The notes under the pieces are model-generated. The model worked only from the letters and a program-made list of their open reading frames with translations. It was not told the DNA's origin and did no database searches. From Burkholderiaceae bacterium (GTDB lineage: Bacteria > Pseudomonadota > Gammaproteobacteria > Burkholderiales > Burkholderiaceae), in the NCBI GenBank assembly GCA_947457745.1, contig CANGWT010000008.1, forward strand, positions 1-21,164: a DNA stretch of 21,164 nucleotides, in the 5' to 3' direction. A program made the translations under genes and the position numbers. This document shows, in pieces, positions 1 through 7,572 of this stretch; the stretch's first letter is position 1; the number at the start of each line of letters is the position of its first letter.

Positions 1-931
1 CTTCAAATGATTGATTCTGAATAATCATGTCCACATCAATATTGGCATCCGCAATCGGACCCAAGATTTGATAGGCGATACCCGGGCGATCAGGAACTCC
101 TAGAACGGTAATTTTTGCTTCATCACGCGCAAAGGCGATGCCGGAAATAACTGCGGCTTCCATAGTACTGTCCTCTTCAAATGTTATCAAGGTGCCCGAA
201 CTCATCTCAAGATCTAGGGGCATCAACGGATCTGTCAGTGAAGACAGAACACGGGTTTTAACTTTGTACTTACCAGCAAACTCAACTGAACGAATCTGCA
301 ATACCTTTGACCCTAGGCTTGCCATCTCTAGCATCTCTTCAAAAGTAATTTTGTCCAGACGACGTGCATCCTCACAAACGCGCGGATCGGTTGTATAGAC
401 ACCATCCACATCAGTGTAGATCAAGCACTCATCTGCCTTCAATGCTGCAGCCATCGCAACTGCCGATGTATCAGAACCTCCACGACCTAGGGTGGTGATA
501 TTACCGTCTGGATCAACACCCTGAAAACCAGTCACTACTACGGCACGCCCTGCATTGAGATCAGCAAGGATTTTCTTGTCATCAATACTCTTAATGCGTG
601 CTTTGGTAAATGAGGAGTCCGTATGGACTGTCACTTGCCAACCGGCATAGCTGACTGCATCAACACCTTCACGCAGCAACGCCAATGCCAGTAAGCCAGA
701 GCTGACTTGCTCGCCAGTGGAGGCAATTTGATCAAGCTCGCGCGGATTTGCATCGGGGTTGATATCTTTTGCCAAGCCCAGCAAACGATTAGTTTCGCCA
801 GACATGGCTGAAGGCACCACAACTACCTGGTGACCTGCACGCATCCACTTGGCAACGCGTTTGGCGACATTCTGGATGCGCTCAACCGAGCCCATTGAGG
901 TGCCACCATACTTATGAACGATAAGAGCCAT
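1..931 (-). CDS. lysC: Aspartate kinase, N-terminal 310 residues (3' end outside window)
   Basis: Aspartate kinase phosphorylates aspartate in the cytoplasm, the first step toward lysine, diaminopimelate, threonine and methionine. The protein starts at the ATG at 931-929 with MALIVHKYGGTSMGS; KYGGTS at residues 7-12 is the nucleotide-binding signature of the family. Other landmarks are FTKARI (108-113), GRGGSDTSAVA (149-159) and TDVDGVYTTDPR (173-184). From about residue 270 an ACT regulatory domain begins (ITVLGVPDRPG), so feedback control by lysine and/or threonine is expected from the family. The gene runs off the window after codon 310; full-length homologues are a little over 400 residues. 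It is the last visible gene of the cysS-accA-tilS run. The start has no strong Shine-Dalgarno. The family is certain; the effector amino acids cannot be read from the sequence. Confidence 0.97.
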   Translation of the reverse strand, partial: MALIVHKYGGTSMGSVERIQNVAKRVAKWMRAGHQVVVVPSAMSGETNRLLGLAKDINPDANPRELDQIASTGEQVSSGLLALALLREGVDAVSYAGWQVTVHTDSSFTKARIKSIDDKKILADLNAGRAVVVTGFQGVDPDGNITTLGRGGSDTSAVAMAAALKADECLIYTDVDGVYTTDPRVCEDARRLDKITFEEMLEMASLGSKVLQIRSVEFAGKYKVKTRVLSSLTDPLMPLDLEMSSGTLITFEEDSTMEAAVISGIAFARDEAKITVLGVPDRPGIAYQILGPIADANIDVDMIIQNQSFE

Positions 932-956
932 AAAAACCGTTGTATTGTCTATTTAC

Positions 957-973
957 AGGGAATTGCATTCCCT
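957..973. promoter_or_regulatory. Short perfect inverted repeat upstream of lysC
   Basis: AGGGAAT (957-963) and ATTCCCT (967-973) are perfect 7-bp arms around TGC, about 26-42 bp upstream of the lysC ATG. The nonamer TTTACAGGG also occurs twice in this gap, at 952-960 and 994-1002, spaced exactly 42 bp. The gap is only 83 bp and holds no recognisable lysine riboswitch. The repeat could be an operator or a small RNA hairpin; function is unknown. Confidence 0.35.
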
Positions 974-1014
974 AGGGTCTAAAAGGGGCTTATTTTACAG
1001 GGTTTTATGCTTTG

Positions 1015-2328
1015 CTATGGCTTCTCAAGCCATACAGGGAGCACTCGCTTGCCAATAGAGACCAGATGAGGGTAGCTCACCCCCACCCCAGCAACGGCGA
1101 CGAGTTGATCGTTGATATAAAGCAGTGGGGCCTGTCGCTCCCAAGGTGGCGTATCCGATTCCTGAAAGAGGTTCTTGAGCGTTTTGCGCGGGGTATTGGG
1201 CTTGATCTGAAGCTTTTCTGCCCCCTGACGCAGCCTTTCCTCAATCAGGCCTTGCTCTTGAGCTTTATTGACCCAATCAACAGGCATGCCAAGCAACTTG
1301 CTTCGTGCGGGCACATTTTGGAAAACCCACCGCCCTGCCTTGCAATGAGTTATCTGCAAGACGCTGCGCCACAAATAAATACTCGCCTCATCATGCTGCC
1401 ACTCCAAGTTGGAGCCTGGTTTCACGGCCTTCAGATCTTTCCACCAAGACTCAAGACGTTCCTGGGTTGGCATTGCCAAATCATTTAACTTCAACCAATA
1501 ACGCATGACATTATTCGCAGCGGGTTGATCTGTCTTGGCAAGGGCTAAGAGAGGCGCTAGTTTTACCTTATGACCTTGAAGAATATCTATCCCGTCTTGC
1601 TTAGCCAAGCGATCAAGCAATACTTGGGATTGAGCTAGTAAAGAAGCACTGCGAGCCAAGTTGGCAATTGCACCAGGCTGAATTTTCTCTAGCTTCGGAA
1701 TAATGTCTTTACGAATAGCGTTACGGCGATAGCGTGTATTTTGATTGCTAGGATCTTCCACCCATTTGAGTTTATGTTTCTTAGCATAGACCTCTAACTC
1801 TGCTCTGGTTTGATTAAGTAATGGACGCCAGAGTGTAATTGGGTCGCCCTGGCTTACGTTGGCACGGTGGAGTGGCATACCAGACAGTCCCGCTACGCCA
1901 GAGCCGCGTAGGAGCTGCAAGAGCACAGTTTCAGCTTGGTCATTTTGATGATGCGCAAGTAGCAAATCCTCAATGCCATGCTCAATACATAAATCAGTCA
2001 AGGCATCATAGCGCTCTGCCCTTGCTCGGGCTTCAATATTGCCCTGAGATGGATCAGCAAAATGCAGCAGACGGAAATCAAAATGTACTTGGTATTTTTT
2101 GGCTAACTGCTCACAAAACTCCAACCATTGATCGGCAGGCTTTTGCAATCCGTGATGAATATGAAACACCCAAACCTCGGTTGCGCCATTAGAATTTGCT
2201 TTGACTGCTTTACAAACAGTATCGAGCAACACAACGGAATCAAGCCCACCGCTTAAGGCTAGCCCAATACGCTTGGCTGCTGGTGAAGCGGCCTTAAGAC
2301 TTGACTTCGATTTCCTTGAACTTGCCAT
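1015..2328 (-). CDS. tilS: tRNA(Ile)-lysidine synthetase
   Basis: TilS uses ATP and lysine to convert C34 of the tRNA-Ile CAU anticodon to lysidine, which makes that tRNA read AUA; it is normally essential. The N-terminal PP-loop ATPase motif SGGLDS is at residues 26-31, followed by the HIHHGL segment (57-62), the GNIEARARAERYDAL region and LAHHQNDQAETVLLQLLRGSG. The C-terminal half matches the substrate-binding and TilS_C parts. At 437 residues it has normal family length. The ATG at 2328 lies 35 bp inside the 3' end of accA. No other ATG, GTG or TTG occurs between it and the PP-loop, so this overlap is probably real and suggests translational coupling. The first 20 residues are rich in Ser, Lys and Ala. 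Confidence 0.96.
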   Translation of the reverse strand: MASSRKSKSSLKAASPAAKRIGLALSGGLDSVVLLDTVCKAVKANSNGATEVWVFHIHHGLQKPADQWLEFCEQLAKKYQVHFDFRLLHFADPSQGNIEARARAERYDALTDLCIEHGIEDLLLAHHQNDQAETVLLQLLRGSGVAGLSGMPLHRANVSQGDPITLWRPLLNQTRAELEVYAKKHKLKWVEDPSNQNTRYRRNAIRKDIIPKLEKIQPGAIANLARSASLLAQSQVLLDRLAKQDGIDILQGHKVKLAPLLALAKTDQPAANNVMRYWLKLNDLAMPTQERLESWWKDLKAVKPGSNLEWQHDEASIYLWRSVLQITHCKAGRWVFQNVPARSKLLGMPVDWVNKAQEQGLIEERLRQGAEKLQIKPNTPRKTLKNLFQESDTPPWERQAPLLYINDQLVAVAGVGVSYPHLVSIGKRVLPVWLEKP

Positions 2329-3265
2329 AGCTCATCAAGCGTTCATGGCGACGCTCTAGAAGCGCATCCACTTTCATCCCATCGAAAGTCTTCAGTGACT
2401 CAGCCAGAGCTTTGCGCATATTGCTCATCATCGTGTCGTAATCACGATGTGCACCACCAGTAGGCTCAGCGACGATCTTATCGATCAAACCAATGGCTTT
2501 TAAACGTTGCGCAGTCAAGCCCAATTGCTCAGCAGCTTCAGGTGCTTTATCAGCAGTCTTCCAAAGAATAGATGCGCAGCCTTCAGGAGAAATCACCGAG
2601 TAAGTTGAGTTTTGCAACATTAACACCACATCACCCATCGCGATAGCCAATGCACCACCGGAACCACCCTCACCAATAATGGTAGAGATGATCGGCACTT
2701 CTAATTCCGCCTGAACATACAGATTGTGACCAATCGCCTCTGATTGGTTACGCTCTTCTGCATCAATCCCAGGAAATGCACCCGGCGTATCAACAAAGGT
2801 AAACACTGGCAATTTAAATTTTTCTGCCAAGCGCATGACGCGCTTTGCTTTTCGATAACCCTCGGGGCGACTCATGCCAAAGTTTCTTAGGGCACGTTCT
2901 TTAGTATCACGACCTTTTTGGTGGCCAATAACCATGCAAGGCTGATTCTGAAAACGAGCTAGGCCAGTAATGATAGATTGGTCGTCTGCAAAATTACGAT
3001 CGCCATGAAGCTCATGAAAATCAGTAAACAATGCGCCAACGTAATCTAATGTGTAGGGACGCTGAGGATGACGCGCAACTTGGGAAACTTGCCATGGACT
3101 TAAATTAGCATAGACATCTTTAGTAAGTTGTTGACTTTTTTCAGTCAATGTTTTTATCTCATCAGAAATGTCTACTGATGATTCATCTTGTACAAATTGC
3201 AGCTCTTCAATCTTTGACTCTAGTTCGGCGATTGACTGCTCAAAATCCAGGAAAGTCGTTTTCAT
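2294..3265 (-). CDS. accA: Acetyl-CoA carboxylase carboxyltransferase subunit alpha
   Basis: AccA with AccD transfers the carboxyl group from biotin on AccB to acetyl-CoA, making malonyl-CoA, the committed step of fatty acid synthesis in the cytoplasm. The 323-residue product has the typical coiled N-terminus (LDFEQSIAELESKIEELQ, from residue 6), QRPYTLDYV (68-76), the DTPGAFPG motif (159-166) and the glycine-rich GEGGSGGALA motif (198-207) of the crotonase-like carboxyltransferase fold. Length matches E. coli AccA (319). The ATG at 3265 follows the glycosylase gene by 9 bp, and the 3' end overlaps tilS by 35 bp. accD is not in the window, which is usual for this group. Confidence 0.98.
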   Translation of the reverse strand: MKTTFLDFEQSIAELESKIEELQFVQDESSVDISDEIKTLTEKSQQLTKDVYANLSPWQVSQVARHPQRPYTLDYVGALFTDFHELHGDRNFADDQSIITGLARFQNQPCMVIGHQKGRDTKERALRNFGMSRPEGYRKAKRVMRLAEKFKLPVFTFVDTPGAFPGIDAEERNQSEAIGHNLYVQAELEVPIISTIIGEGGSGGALAIAMGDVVLMLQNSTYSVISPEGCASILWKTADKAPEAAEQLGLTAQRLKAIGLIDKIVAEPTGGAHRDYDTMMSNMRKALAESLKTFDGMKVDALLERRHERLMSYGKFKEIEVKS

Positions 3266-3274
3266 AGGCAGATT

Positions 3275-3931
3275 TTAATATTCAACGGGCTTGGGGTCGA
3301 TACTTCTCCACATATACCAAGTGGCTACCGTACGCCAGGGAGCCCAATTTGCAGCCACTTCACGCGCTTCATGCCTGCTCACAGGCTCTCCACTGAAGTA
3401 ATTGAGAGAAATAGCCTTAATCAGTCCAGCATCGTCTAAAGGGAGGATATTGGGCCTAACCATGTTAAAAATCAGGAACATTTCCGCTGTCCAGCAACCA
3501 ATTCCCCGAATACCACACAATTCTTTGATGATGGCCTCGTCTTCCATACCTTTCCACTGATTGGCATGTAAACGACCAGAATCAAAGTGTTCAGCCAAAT
3601 CGCGGATGTATTCCACCTTACGGCCCGATAACCCCGCTGTGCGCAAATCTTCAATACTTAGGGCAAGAATATTTTTTGGATTTACCTTGTTTTTAGATGC
3701 TAATAAAACCTTATTCCAGACAGACTGAGCGGCAGCAACAGAAATTTGCTGGCCAACAATAGCTCTTGCTAGTGTATTAAATGCATCACCACGGGTCCGC
3801 AAAAAAACTGAGCCATATTTTGGAATTATTTTTTTTAAAATACGATCATGCTTCATCAGATCAGCACAAGCCTCCTCCCAATAATCGGGGGCAACTTCCT
3901 CAATAATGACTTGTTGTGAGACTTTACTCAA
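3275..3931 (-). CDS. AlkA-type DNA-3-methyladenine glycosylase (HhH-GPD)
   Basis: Base-excision repair glycosylase of the helix-hairpin-helix GPD superfamily, expected to remove alkylated purines such as 3-methyladenine. Seen in sequence: LARAIVGQQIS (54-64), the hairpin LCGIRGIGCWTAEMF (138-152) and LPLDDAGLIK (163-172). In the last motif the second Asp (D167) aligns with the catalytic Asp of E. coli AlkA. The 218-residue length is well below E. coli AlkA (282) and matches the compact bacterial form without the N-terminal AlkA domain. There are no MutY/EndoIII-type C-terminal cysteines, so no 4Fe-4S cluster. The start is TTG at 3931; the next in-frame ATG is at residue 26, inside the conserved fold. 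It lies 16 bp after cysS and 9 bp before accA, so it is co-transcribed with unrelated housekeeping genes. Confidence 0.9.
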   Translation of the reverse strand: MSKVSQQVIIEEVAPDYWEEACADLMKHDRILKKIIPKYGSVFLRTRGDAFNTLARAIVGQQISVAAAQSVWNKVLLASKNKVNPKNILALSIEDLRTAGLSGRKVEYIRDLAEHFDSGRLHANQWKGMEDEAIIKELCGIRGIGCWTAEMFLIFNMVRPNILPLDDAGLIKAISLNYFSGEPVSRHEAREVAANWAPWRTVATWYMWRSIDPKPVEY

Positions 3932-3947
3932 AATAAATATTCTTCAG

Positions 3948-5369
3948 TTAACTTTTGCGCCATTCGGTAATACCACCAGGTTTATCTTCTAATACTACGC
4001 CCTGGTCTAATAAAGTCTTGCGAATTAAATCAGCCTTAACAAAATCTTTAGCTAGCTTTGCAGCGACTCTTGCCGCAATCTGCTCTTCAATCGCAGCAGC
4101 AGATAAGCCAGCATCACCACCTCGGGATCCTTCTTGTAAAAATACTACCGGGTCACGTTGTAAGAAATTGAGATCTCCAGCCAAGCTTCTAAGAAGGTCG
4201 GCCAACTGAACCTTCTCATCGCCCTGCGCACGATTAACCTCAGTGGCTAAATCAAACAAAACTGCTATCGCCTCAGGTGTATTAAAGTCATCATTCATTG
4301 CCTCAGCAAAGCGTTGAGCCCATGGTGAACAGGGGTCTACAGGTTTATTACTAAATGTAACCTGGGCTAAAGCAGTGTAAAGACGAACTAGTCCAGCGCG
4401 AGCCTCTTCGAGTTGTGCATCGCTATAGTTAATCGGGCTGCGATAGTGGGCGCGCAACATAAAGAAACGCAAGACCTCGGGGTCGAAGCTCTTTAGAACG
4501 TCACGGATTAAGAAAAAATTACCCAATGACTTAGACATCTTTTCTTCATTTACCCGAATATGCCCGTTATGCATCCAGTAGTTTACAAAAGGCTCATCGC
4601 TAGCTTGGCGATCTTGACCGTAGAGAGCCCCCTCGCTCTGAGCAATTTCATTCTCATGGTGAGGAAACTGCAAATCTGCACCACCACCATGAATGTCAAA
4701 ATGCTCACCTAACAAATCACATGACATGGCAGAGCATTCAATATGCCATCCAGGGCGGCCCTCACCCCAAGGGGATTTCCAACGCGTATCCGCAGGCTCC
4801 TCTGGTTTGGCGCTCTTCCATAAAACAAAATCCAATGGATCTCGCTTACCACCACCAACAGCGACACGCTCACCAGCATTTAATTCATCTAAAGATTTTC
4901 CGGAAAGGCGGCCGTATTCTGGAAACAAACGGACGGCAAAATTGACATCGCCATCCTCACCTTGGTAGGCCAATTCTTTTTCAATCAAACGGCCAATAAT
5001 GCCCTGCATTTGCGCTATGTAATCAGTTGCACAAGGCTCATGATCGGGATGCATCAAACCTAATTCATCTGAGTCAGCATGCATCGCATCGATAAAACGC
5101 TGAGTCAAAGCAGAAATGGGCTCGCCATTCTCAATCGCACGATTAATGATCTTGTCATCAATATCGGTGATATTACGGACATAAACAACCTCATAGCCAC
5201 CAGCACGCAACCAGCGCACGACCATATCAAACACGATCATCACCCGGGCATGGCCTATATGGCAAAAGTCATAGACTGTCATTCCACAGACATAGAGTTT
5301 CACCTTGCCCGGCTCGATGGGTTTAAAGGCCTGCTTTGAGCGAGTGAGAGTGTTATAGATTTGAAGCAT
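3948..5369 (-). CDS. cysS: Cysteinyl-tRNA synthetase
   Basis: Class I aminoacyl-tRNA synthetase charging tRNA-Cys. I chose the ATG at 5369 (473 residues) because MLQIYNTLTRSK aligns with the family's usual first residues; a TTG seven codons upstream (5390) is possible but unneeded. Motifs in this numbering: YVCGMTVYD (26-34) with the zinc-ligand C28, HIGH at 37-40, GWHIECSAMS around 208-217 with the second zinc cysteine, FPHHENE near 235-241 and KMSKS at 277-281. The C-terminal part holds the anticodon-binding helices and ends with GGITEWRKS. It is the first gene of the minus-strand run cysS - glycosylase - accA - tilS - lysC and diverges from the TPR lipoprotein gene. Its leader contains a CCTCCTTT stretch instead of a Shine-Dalgarno (see findings). 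Confidence 0.98.
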   Translation of the reverse strand: MLQIYNTLTRSKQAFKPIEPGKVKLYVCGMTVYDFCHIGHARVMIVFDMVVRWLRAGGYEVVYVRNITDIDDKIINRAIENGEPISALTQRFIDAMHADSDELGLMHPDHEPCATDYIAQMQGIIGRLIEKELAYQGEDGDVNFAVRLFPEYGRLSGKSLDELNAGERVAVGGGKRDPLDFVLWKSAKPEEPADTRWKSPWGEGRPGWHIECSAMSCDLLGEHFDIHGGGADLQFPHHENEIAQSEGALYGQDRQASDEPFVNYWMHNGHIRVNEEKMSKSLGNFFLIRDVLKSFDPEVLRFFMLRAHYRSPINYSDAQLEEARAGLVRLYTALAQVTFSNKPVDPCSPWAQRFAEAMNDDFNTPEAIAVLFDLATEVNRAQGDEKVQLADLLRSLAGDLNFLQRDPVVFLQEGSRGGDAGLSAAAIEEQIAARVAAKLAKDFVKADLIRKTLLDQGVVLEDKPGGITEWRKS

Positions 5370-5459
5370 AGAGGTTATAAAGGAGGGCAAGTAGCGCCAA
5401 TTTGTTAGACTGAGCGCTGAGTATATCGAATGAGCCCGTTTTTGACCGTCACTTCCATT
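5370..5459. other. Divergent intergenic region cysS / TPR lipoprotein
   Basis: This short region must hold the promoters for cysS (leftward) and the TPR-ppiB-lpxH cassette (rightward). I could not find a convincing -35/-10 pair with 16-18 bp spacing on either strand. AAAGGAGGG at 5379-5387 looks like a ribosome binding site on the plus strand, but no usable start codon follows it. Confidence 0.4.
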
Positions 5460-6299
5460 ATGTTTACTGCCCTACCGAAACCGTATCGCGCCCATTTCAA
5501 AGCCCTTTTAGCCGTATTTAGTGTTTTTTTACTAAATGCCTGCACCACTCCGTCTCAAGATAGGACTGAGGCAAGTCTAAGGGAGTTAGGCTCTCGAGAA
5601 GAGCTAGGCGCAAAACCGTATCTTGGTGGCTACAGTCCAACTGAACCACCTAGGCTGTCAGCTGATGCGGGGTATGACCCTTTAAATCCCGAGCTTTCGG
5701 ATACGGTTGCAGTGCCTTTTCTGTCCTTTTTGATCATTGAACCAGATCCAATCACTAAAAATGCTGTGCCACCTGATGTAGAGAGATTGATCAAGGCGAG
5801 AAAATACCAAGATGCAATCAATCTCATCGGTAATCAGATACAAATCAACCCAAGAAATGTACAGCTTCGATTTGTCAAAGCACGCCTGCAATTAGAAATG
5901 CGTCAATGGGATGCTGCAAAAAAAACTTTAACTGAAATTACTCAACAGTTTCCGGAGTTACCAGAGCCGTATAACAATCTAGCAGCCCTGGCAGCAAATC
6001 AGGGTAATTGGATCGAGGCCAGAGACTATTTGGAGCTTGCGTTAAAGCTACGGCCTAGCTATGCGATTGCTTCAGCCAACTTAGGCGAGATTTATATCCG
6101 ACTCGGGGCAGAAGCTTATACAAACGCAGCCAAAGGTGCCCAGCTCAATCCGCGCCAATACACTAATCGCGCGAAAGCTTTACTAGATATTTTGAAGCCG
6201 CCCAAAAAATCAAGGGCGGTTATCAATAACCCCAATCCACCCACAACTTCCTCTGAAAGCAAAACAAACTATGGCGAAAGTTCTCCTAAAAACCAATAA
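5460..6299 (+). CDS. TPR-containing outer-membrane lipoprotein, function unknown
   Basis: From the ATG at 5460 the protein is 279 residues. It has a short basic N-terminus, a hydrophobic stretch (ALLAVFSVFLLNAC) and a lipobox ending at Cys28, as expected of a signal-peptidase II substrate. An earlier ATG at 5430 would add ten residues before the signal and is less likely. About residues 90-215 contain tandem TPR-type helices: YQDAINLIGNQIQINP, WDAAKKTLTEITQQFPELP, YNNLAALAANQGNWIEARDYLELALKLRP and IASANLGEIYIRLG. TPRs mediate protein contacts. The C-terminal tail is Pro/Asn/Ser-rich and disordered-looking. The last 29 bp overlap ppiB in another frame, and the gene heads a cassette with ppiB and lpxH. 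A periplasmic or outer-membrane scaffolding role is inference only. Confidence 0.85.
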   Translation: MFTALPKPYRAHFKALLAVFSVFLLNACTTPSQDRTEASLRELGSREELGAKPYLGGYSPTEPPRLSADAGYDPLNPELSDTVAVPFLSFLIIEPDPITKNAVPPDVERLIKARKYQDAINLIGNQIQINPRNVQLRFVKARLQLEMRQWDAAKKTLTEITQQFPELPEPYNNLAALAANQGNWIEARDYLELALKLRPSYAIASANLGEIYIRLGAEAYTNAAKGAQLNPRQYTNRAKALLDILKPPKKSRAVINNPNPPTTSSESKTNYGESSPKNQ

Positions 6300-6774
6300 G
6301 GGTGATATCACCCTAACGCTTGATGCCGCTAAAGCACCAAAGACCGTTGCCAATTTCTTACAGTATGTTGAGAGTGGTCACTACGACGGTACGATTTTTC
6401 ATCGCGTCATTGATAACTTTATGATCCAAGGTGGCGGCATGAGCTCTGGCCTAAAAGAAAAAAAATCTGGCGCCCAAATTGAGAATGAAGCAAACAACGG
6501 CCTCAAGAACGAACGTGGCACAGTGGCCATGGCTCGCACTAGCGACCCTCACTCTGCGACAGCGCAATTTTTCATTAACGTCAATGACAACGACTTCTTA
6601 AACCACACCGCTCCTAATGCTCAAGGTTGGGGTTACGCTGTTTTTGGCAAAGTCACCGATGGTCTTGATGTGGTTGATGCCATTCGTAAAGTCAAAACAG
6701 GTAATACCGGCTTTCATCAAGATGTTCCTGCAGAAGACGTGCTAATTGAAAAGGCAAGCGTTCTCGAGGAATGA
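6271..6774 (+). CDS. ppiB: Cyclophilin-type peptidyl-prolyl cis-trans isomerase
   Basis: Cyclophilin that speeds cis-trans isomerisation of Xaa-Pro bonds during folding. The 167-residue length matches E. coli PpiB (164). Landmarks: TIFHRVIDNFMIQGG (41-55) with the catalytic Arg45, GTVAMART (83-90), the AQFFINV segment (98-104), and a GYAVFGKVTDGLDVVDAI C-terminal strand-helix. There is no signal peptide (MAKVLLKTNKGDI), so the protein is predicted cytoplasmic. Its ATG lies inside the end of the TPR gene, and its stop overlaps the lpxH start as ATGA (6771-6774), so the three genes look translationally coupled. Confidence 0.96.
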   Translation: MAKVLLKTNKGDITLTLDAAKAPKTVANFLQYVESGHYDGTIFHRVIDNFMIQGGGMSSGLKEKKSGAQIENEANNGLKNERGTVAMARTSDPHSATAQFFINVNDNDFLNHTAPNAQGWGYAVFGKVTDGLDVVDAIRKVKTGNTGFHQDVPAEDVLIEKASVLEE

Positions 6775-7559
6775 TTCCGCAATACGCGAGCGCGCTACTC
6801 ATTTCTGATTTACATCTCACGCCGTCAATGCCCTTGACGGCTCAGCGCTTCTTTGATTTTTGTGAAAAAGAGGCTCCTAAGGTTGAGACTGTATTAATCT
6901 TGGGAGATCTATTTGAGTATTGGGTTGGCGATGATGCTGCTCTACATTCACCTTTTCAACAAGAGGTAAAAAATGCGCTCGCAACACTGTCTACCAAAGT
7001 GAAAACCTATTACCTTCATGGTAATCGGGACTTCTTGGTTGGCAAGCATTTTTTAAGTAAAACAGGTATGACCCTCATGCCTGATCCTAGCAAGATCAAT
7101 ATCGCAGGCTCTGAATATATTCTCTGTCACGGCGACTCACTTTGCACGGCAGATATTGGCTATCAAGTTTTCCGTAGCTGGGTTCGTAAACCCTGGATCC
7201 AAAAACTATTCTTGAGAATGCCTTTGAACTGGCGTCGCTCTATTGCAAATCGCCTGCGCAGTAATAGCGGGATGCAATATCAACAGTCAATCCAATCATC
7301 TATTGAGGGTGTGCAAGCCAAAACGGATGTCACCTTGGCGGCATGTGCGGCAGTTCTAAAAGATCAGAATGGAAATCAATTGATTCACGGGCATACACAC
7401 CTACCAAGACGACATCAAGAGCACCTGCAAGGCCAGGAATGGCAACGCTGGGTCTTATCAGATTGGGATTTAGATCATCCCGAAAGTGGGCGACCACGCG
7501 CCAGCGCCCTACTGATTGATCAAGATGGCGTTCGTTACAACGACCTGATCAAAGCTTAA
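6771..7559 (+). CDS. lpxH: UDP-2,3-diacylglucosamine diphosphatase
   Basis: LpxH hydrolyses UDP-2,3-diacylglucosamine to lipid X and UMP, the fourth step of lipid A synthesis, at the inner face of the cytoplasmic membrane. It is a calcineurin-type Mn-dependent phosphoesterase. Metal-site motifs are visible in order: SDLHL (12-16), LGDLFEYWVG (44-53), LHGNRDF (82-88), CHGDSLC (119-125) and IHGHTHLP (205-212). The WVGDD segment is typical of LpxH rather than other calcineurin-family enzymes. At 262 residues it is slightly longer than E. coli LpxH (240). The start overlaps the ppiB stop by 4 bp (ATGA). It ends 13 bp from the convergent suhB stop; I see no intrinsic terminator between them. Confidence 0.96.
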   Translation: MIPQYASALLISDLHLTPSMPLTAQRFFDFCEKEAPKVETVLILGDLFEYWVGDDAALHSPFQQEVKNALATLSTKVKTYYLHGNRDFLVGKHFLSKTGMTLMPDPSKINIAGSEYILCHGDSLCTADIGYQVFRSWVRKPWIQKLFLRMPLNWRRSIANRLRSNSGMQYQQSIQSSIEGVQAKTDVTLAACAAVLKDQNGNQLIHGHTHLPRRHQEHLQGQEWQRWVLSDWDLDHPESGRPRASALLIDQDGVRYNDLIKA

Positions 7560-7572
7560 TACTGCCGCCTAT

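Noticed and set aside
932..1014. Possible lysine riboswitch upstream of lysC
   Set aside because: The gap is 83 bp, about half the length of that riboswitch class, and lacks its conserved junctions.
1012..1488. 158-residue open frame on the plus strand
   Set aside because: Lies wholly inside tilS on the other strand, whose product is a clear full-length family member; no promoter or ribosome binding site seen.
5379..5387. AAAGGAGGG, a strong Shine-Dalgarno on the plus strand
   Set aside because: The only start codon within reach is a TTG at 5402 that meets a stop after two codons, so no protein is likely.
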